From the NCBI GenBank assembly GCA_000024525.1, contig CP001769.1:7597001-7661000 (forward strand): DNA of 64,000 nt, given 5' to 3'. This document shows, piece after piece, positions 63,474 to 64,000 of this stretch. The number at the start of each line of letters is the position of its first letter. Position 1 is the stretch's first letter. A program made the translations under genes and the position numbers. Below the pieces are notes generated by a model, which worked only from the letters and a program-made list of their open reading frames with translations, did no database searches and was not told where the DNA came from. This DNA comes from Spirosoma linguale DSM 74. Its GTDB lineage: Bacteria; Bacteroidota; Bacteroidia; Cytophagales; Spirosomataceae.

Positions 63474-64000
63474 TGCCTAAGAGCGGTAAGTGAAAGTTGC
63501 TGCGAATAAAAAAATTTATAGAGCAAGTTTGTGCAGTAACTTTGTTGGGAAATATCGACTAGCTGTTTTAAAGCCTGTCTCTGTGTCTCGCTTTAACTTT
63601 AGACGTTGAATCCGTCACAAAATTACCTGAGTAGCAGTAAGAAAATAGGATAAATTATCTAATGGGACTTTTACGATAATCGTTAAAAATGTTACCAAAA
63701 TGCCTATGATTAAGGTATTAAGAAAAATATTTGTTAACTATATTCTTTGTAAATGGAATAAATGAAAATATTTGTAGTCTATTTAATATATATGTAAACA
63801 AATGTACTAACACAAAGGAGAGAAATTATAGTATTTTATTTATAGCTGGCTCTGAAAAAAAATCCGCTTACCTAGAAATTTTTTTTAAGCAGTTTTACGC
63901 TCCTCGCAATTGCTTGACCTTATAGGGAAATTATATAACTATTCCGCTAAAGCTCGTTTCCTCAAACCTGTTCATTTAGAGTCTCCGACATATAGGCCGT
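63474..64000. other. AT-rich leader and promoter region of the exopolysaccharide operon
   Basis: About 527 bp, AT-rich, with no convincing gene. A 64-codon plus-strand frame at 63731-63925 has atypical composition. The transcription start of the long minus-strand operon should be here; a TAATTTTG box read on the minus strand lies at 63618-63625. Confidence 0.55.
63618..63625 (-). promoter_or_regulatory. Candidate minus-7 box for the exopolysaccharide operon
   Basis: TAATTTTG on the minus strand matches the Bacteroidota TAnnTTTG consensus, 145 bp upstream of the sugar transferase start. A clear minus-33 element is not visible. Confidence 0.25.

Noticed and set aside
63731..63925. 64-codon plus-strand frame in the AT-rich leader
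   Set aside because: AT-driven composition (Asn, Ile, Phe, Lys) unlike genes in this genome and no recognisable domain.

Overview
The window looks like a chromosomal segment of a Cytophagales bacterium (Bacteroidota), closest in flavour to Spirosoma and relatives. This rests on SusC/SusD pairs with a FecI/FecR regulator, C-terminal type IX secretion sorting domains, LytTR regulators, an UpxY antiterminator, absence of clear Shine-Dalgarno sites, roughly 50-55% GC in coding regions and AT-rich intergenic regions. Genus is inferred from gene content, not proven.

Layout. 1-3665 is the edge of a type I restriction locus: the tail of an unrecognised gene, then hsdR. 3666-4268 is a decayed stretch with a truncated gene butted against an IS3-family transposase remnant. 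4269-6135 holds a small coiled-coil protein, a secreted esterase, a large REP-like inverted repeat and a YezG/DUF600-like protein. 6202-15168 is the most interesting block, all on the minus strand: H-NOX nitric-oxide sensor, hybrid histidine kinase (three PAS, HisKA, HATPase, REC, HPt), LytTR response regulator, then a 1524-residue nitric oxide synthase carrying two globin-like domains and its own FMN/FAD/NADPH reductase. One locus therefore seems able both to make NO and to sense and relay it. 15736-23826 is accessory: a repeat-rich lipoprotein, a LEA-like helical protein, an SDR, a metallo-beta-lactamase-fold hydrolase, an FG-GAP secreted protein, six tandem paralogues of an unrecognised small helical family, and the ribosome-rescue factor ArfB.

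23935-34403 is a polysaccharide utilisation locus: ECF sigma factor, FecR anti-sigma, STN-domain SusC, SusD and two S1-type sulfatases, pointing to a sulfated glycan. 35079-38888 and 40812-44756 are two giant secreted paralogues (FlgD-like plus beta-propeller, T9SS sorting tail) that differ in accessory module (ricin-type lectin versus PA14) and flank a CDP-paratose 2-epimerase-like gene. 44819-63473 is a Wzy-type exopolysaccharide cluster on the minus strand: initiating sugar transferase, Wza- and Wzc-like proteins, UpxY, Wzx flippase, six or seven glycosyltransferases, three acyltransferases, a Wzy-like polymerase and a VanZ-like protein.

No rRNA, tRNA or CRISPR array was found. Several hairpin repeat families are scattered between genes. 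Gene starts were chosen by signal peptides, family N-termini and operon spacing.
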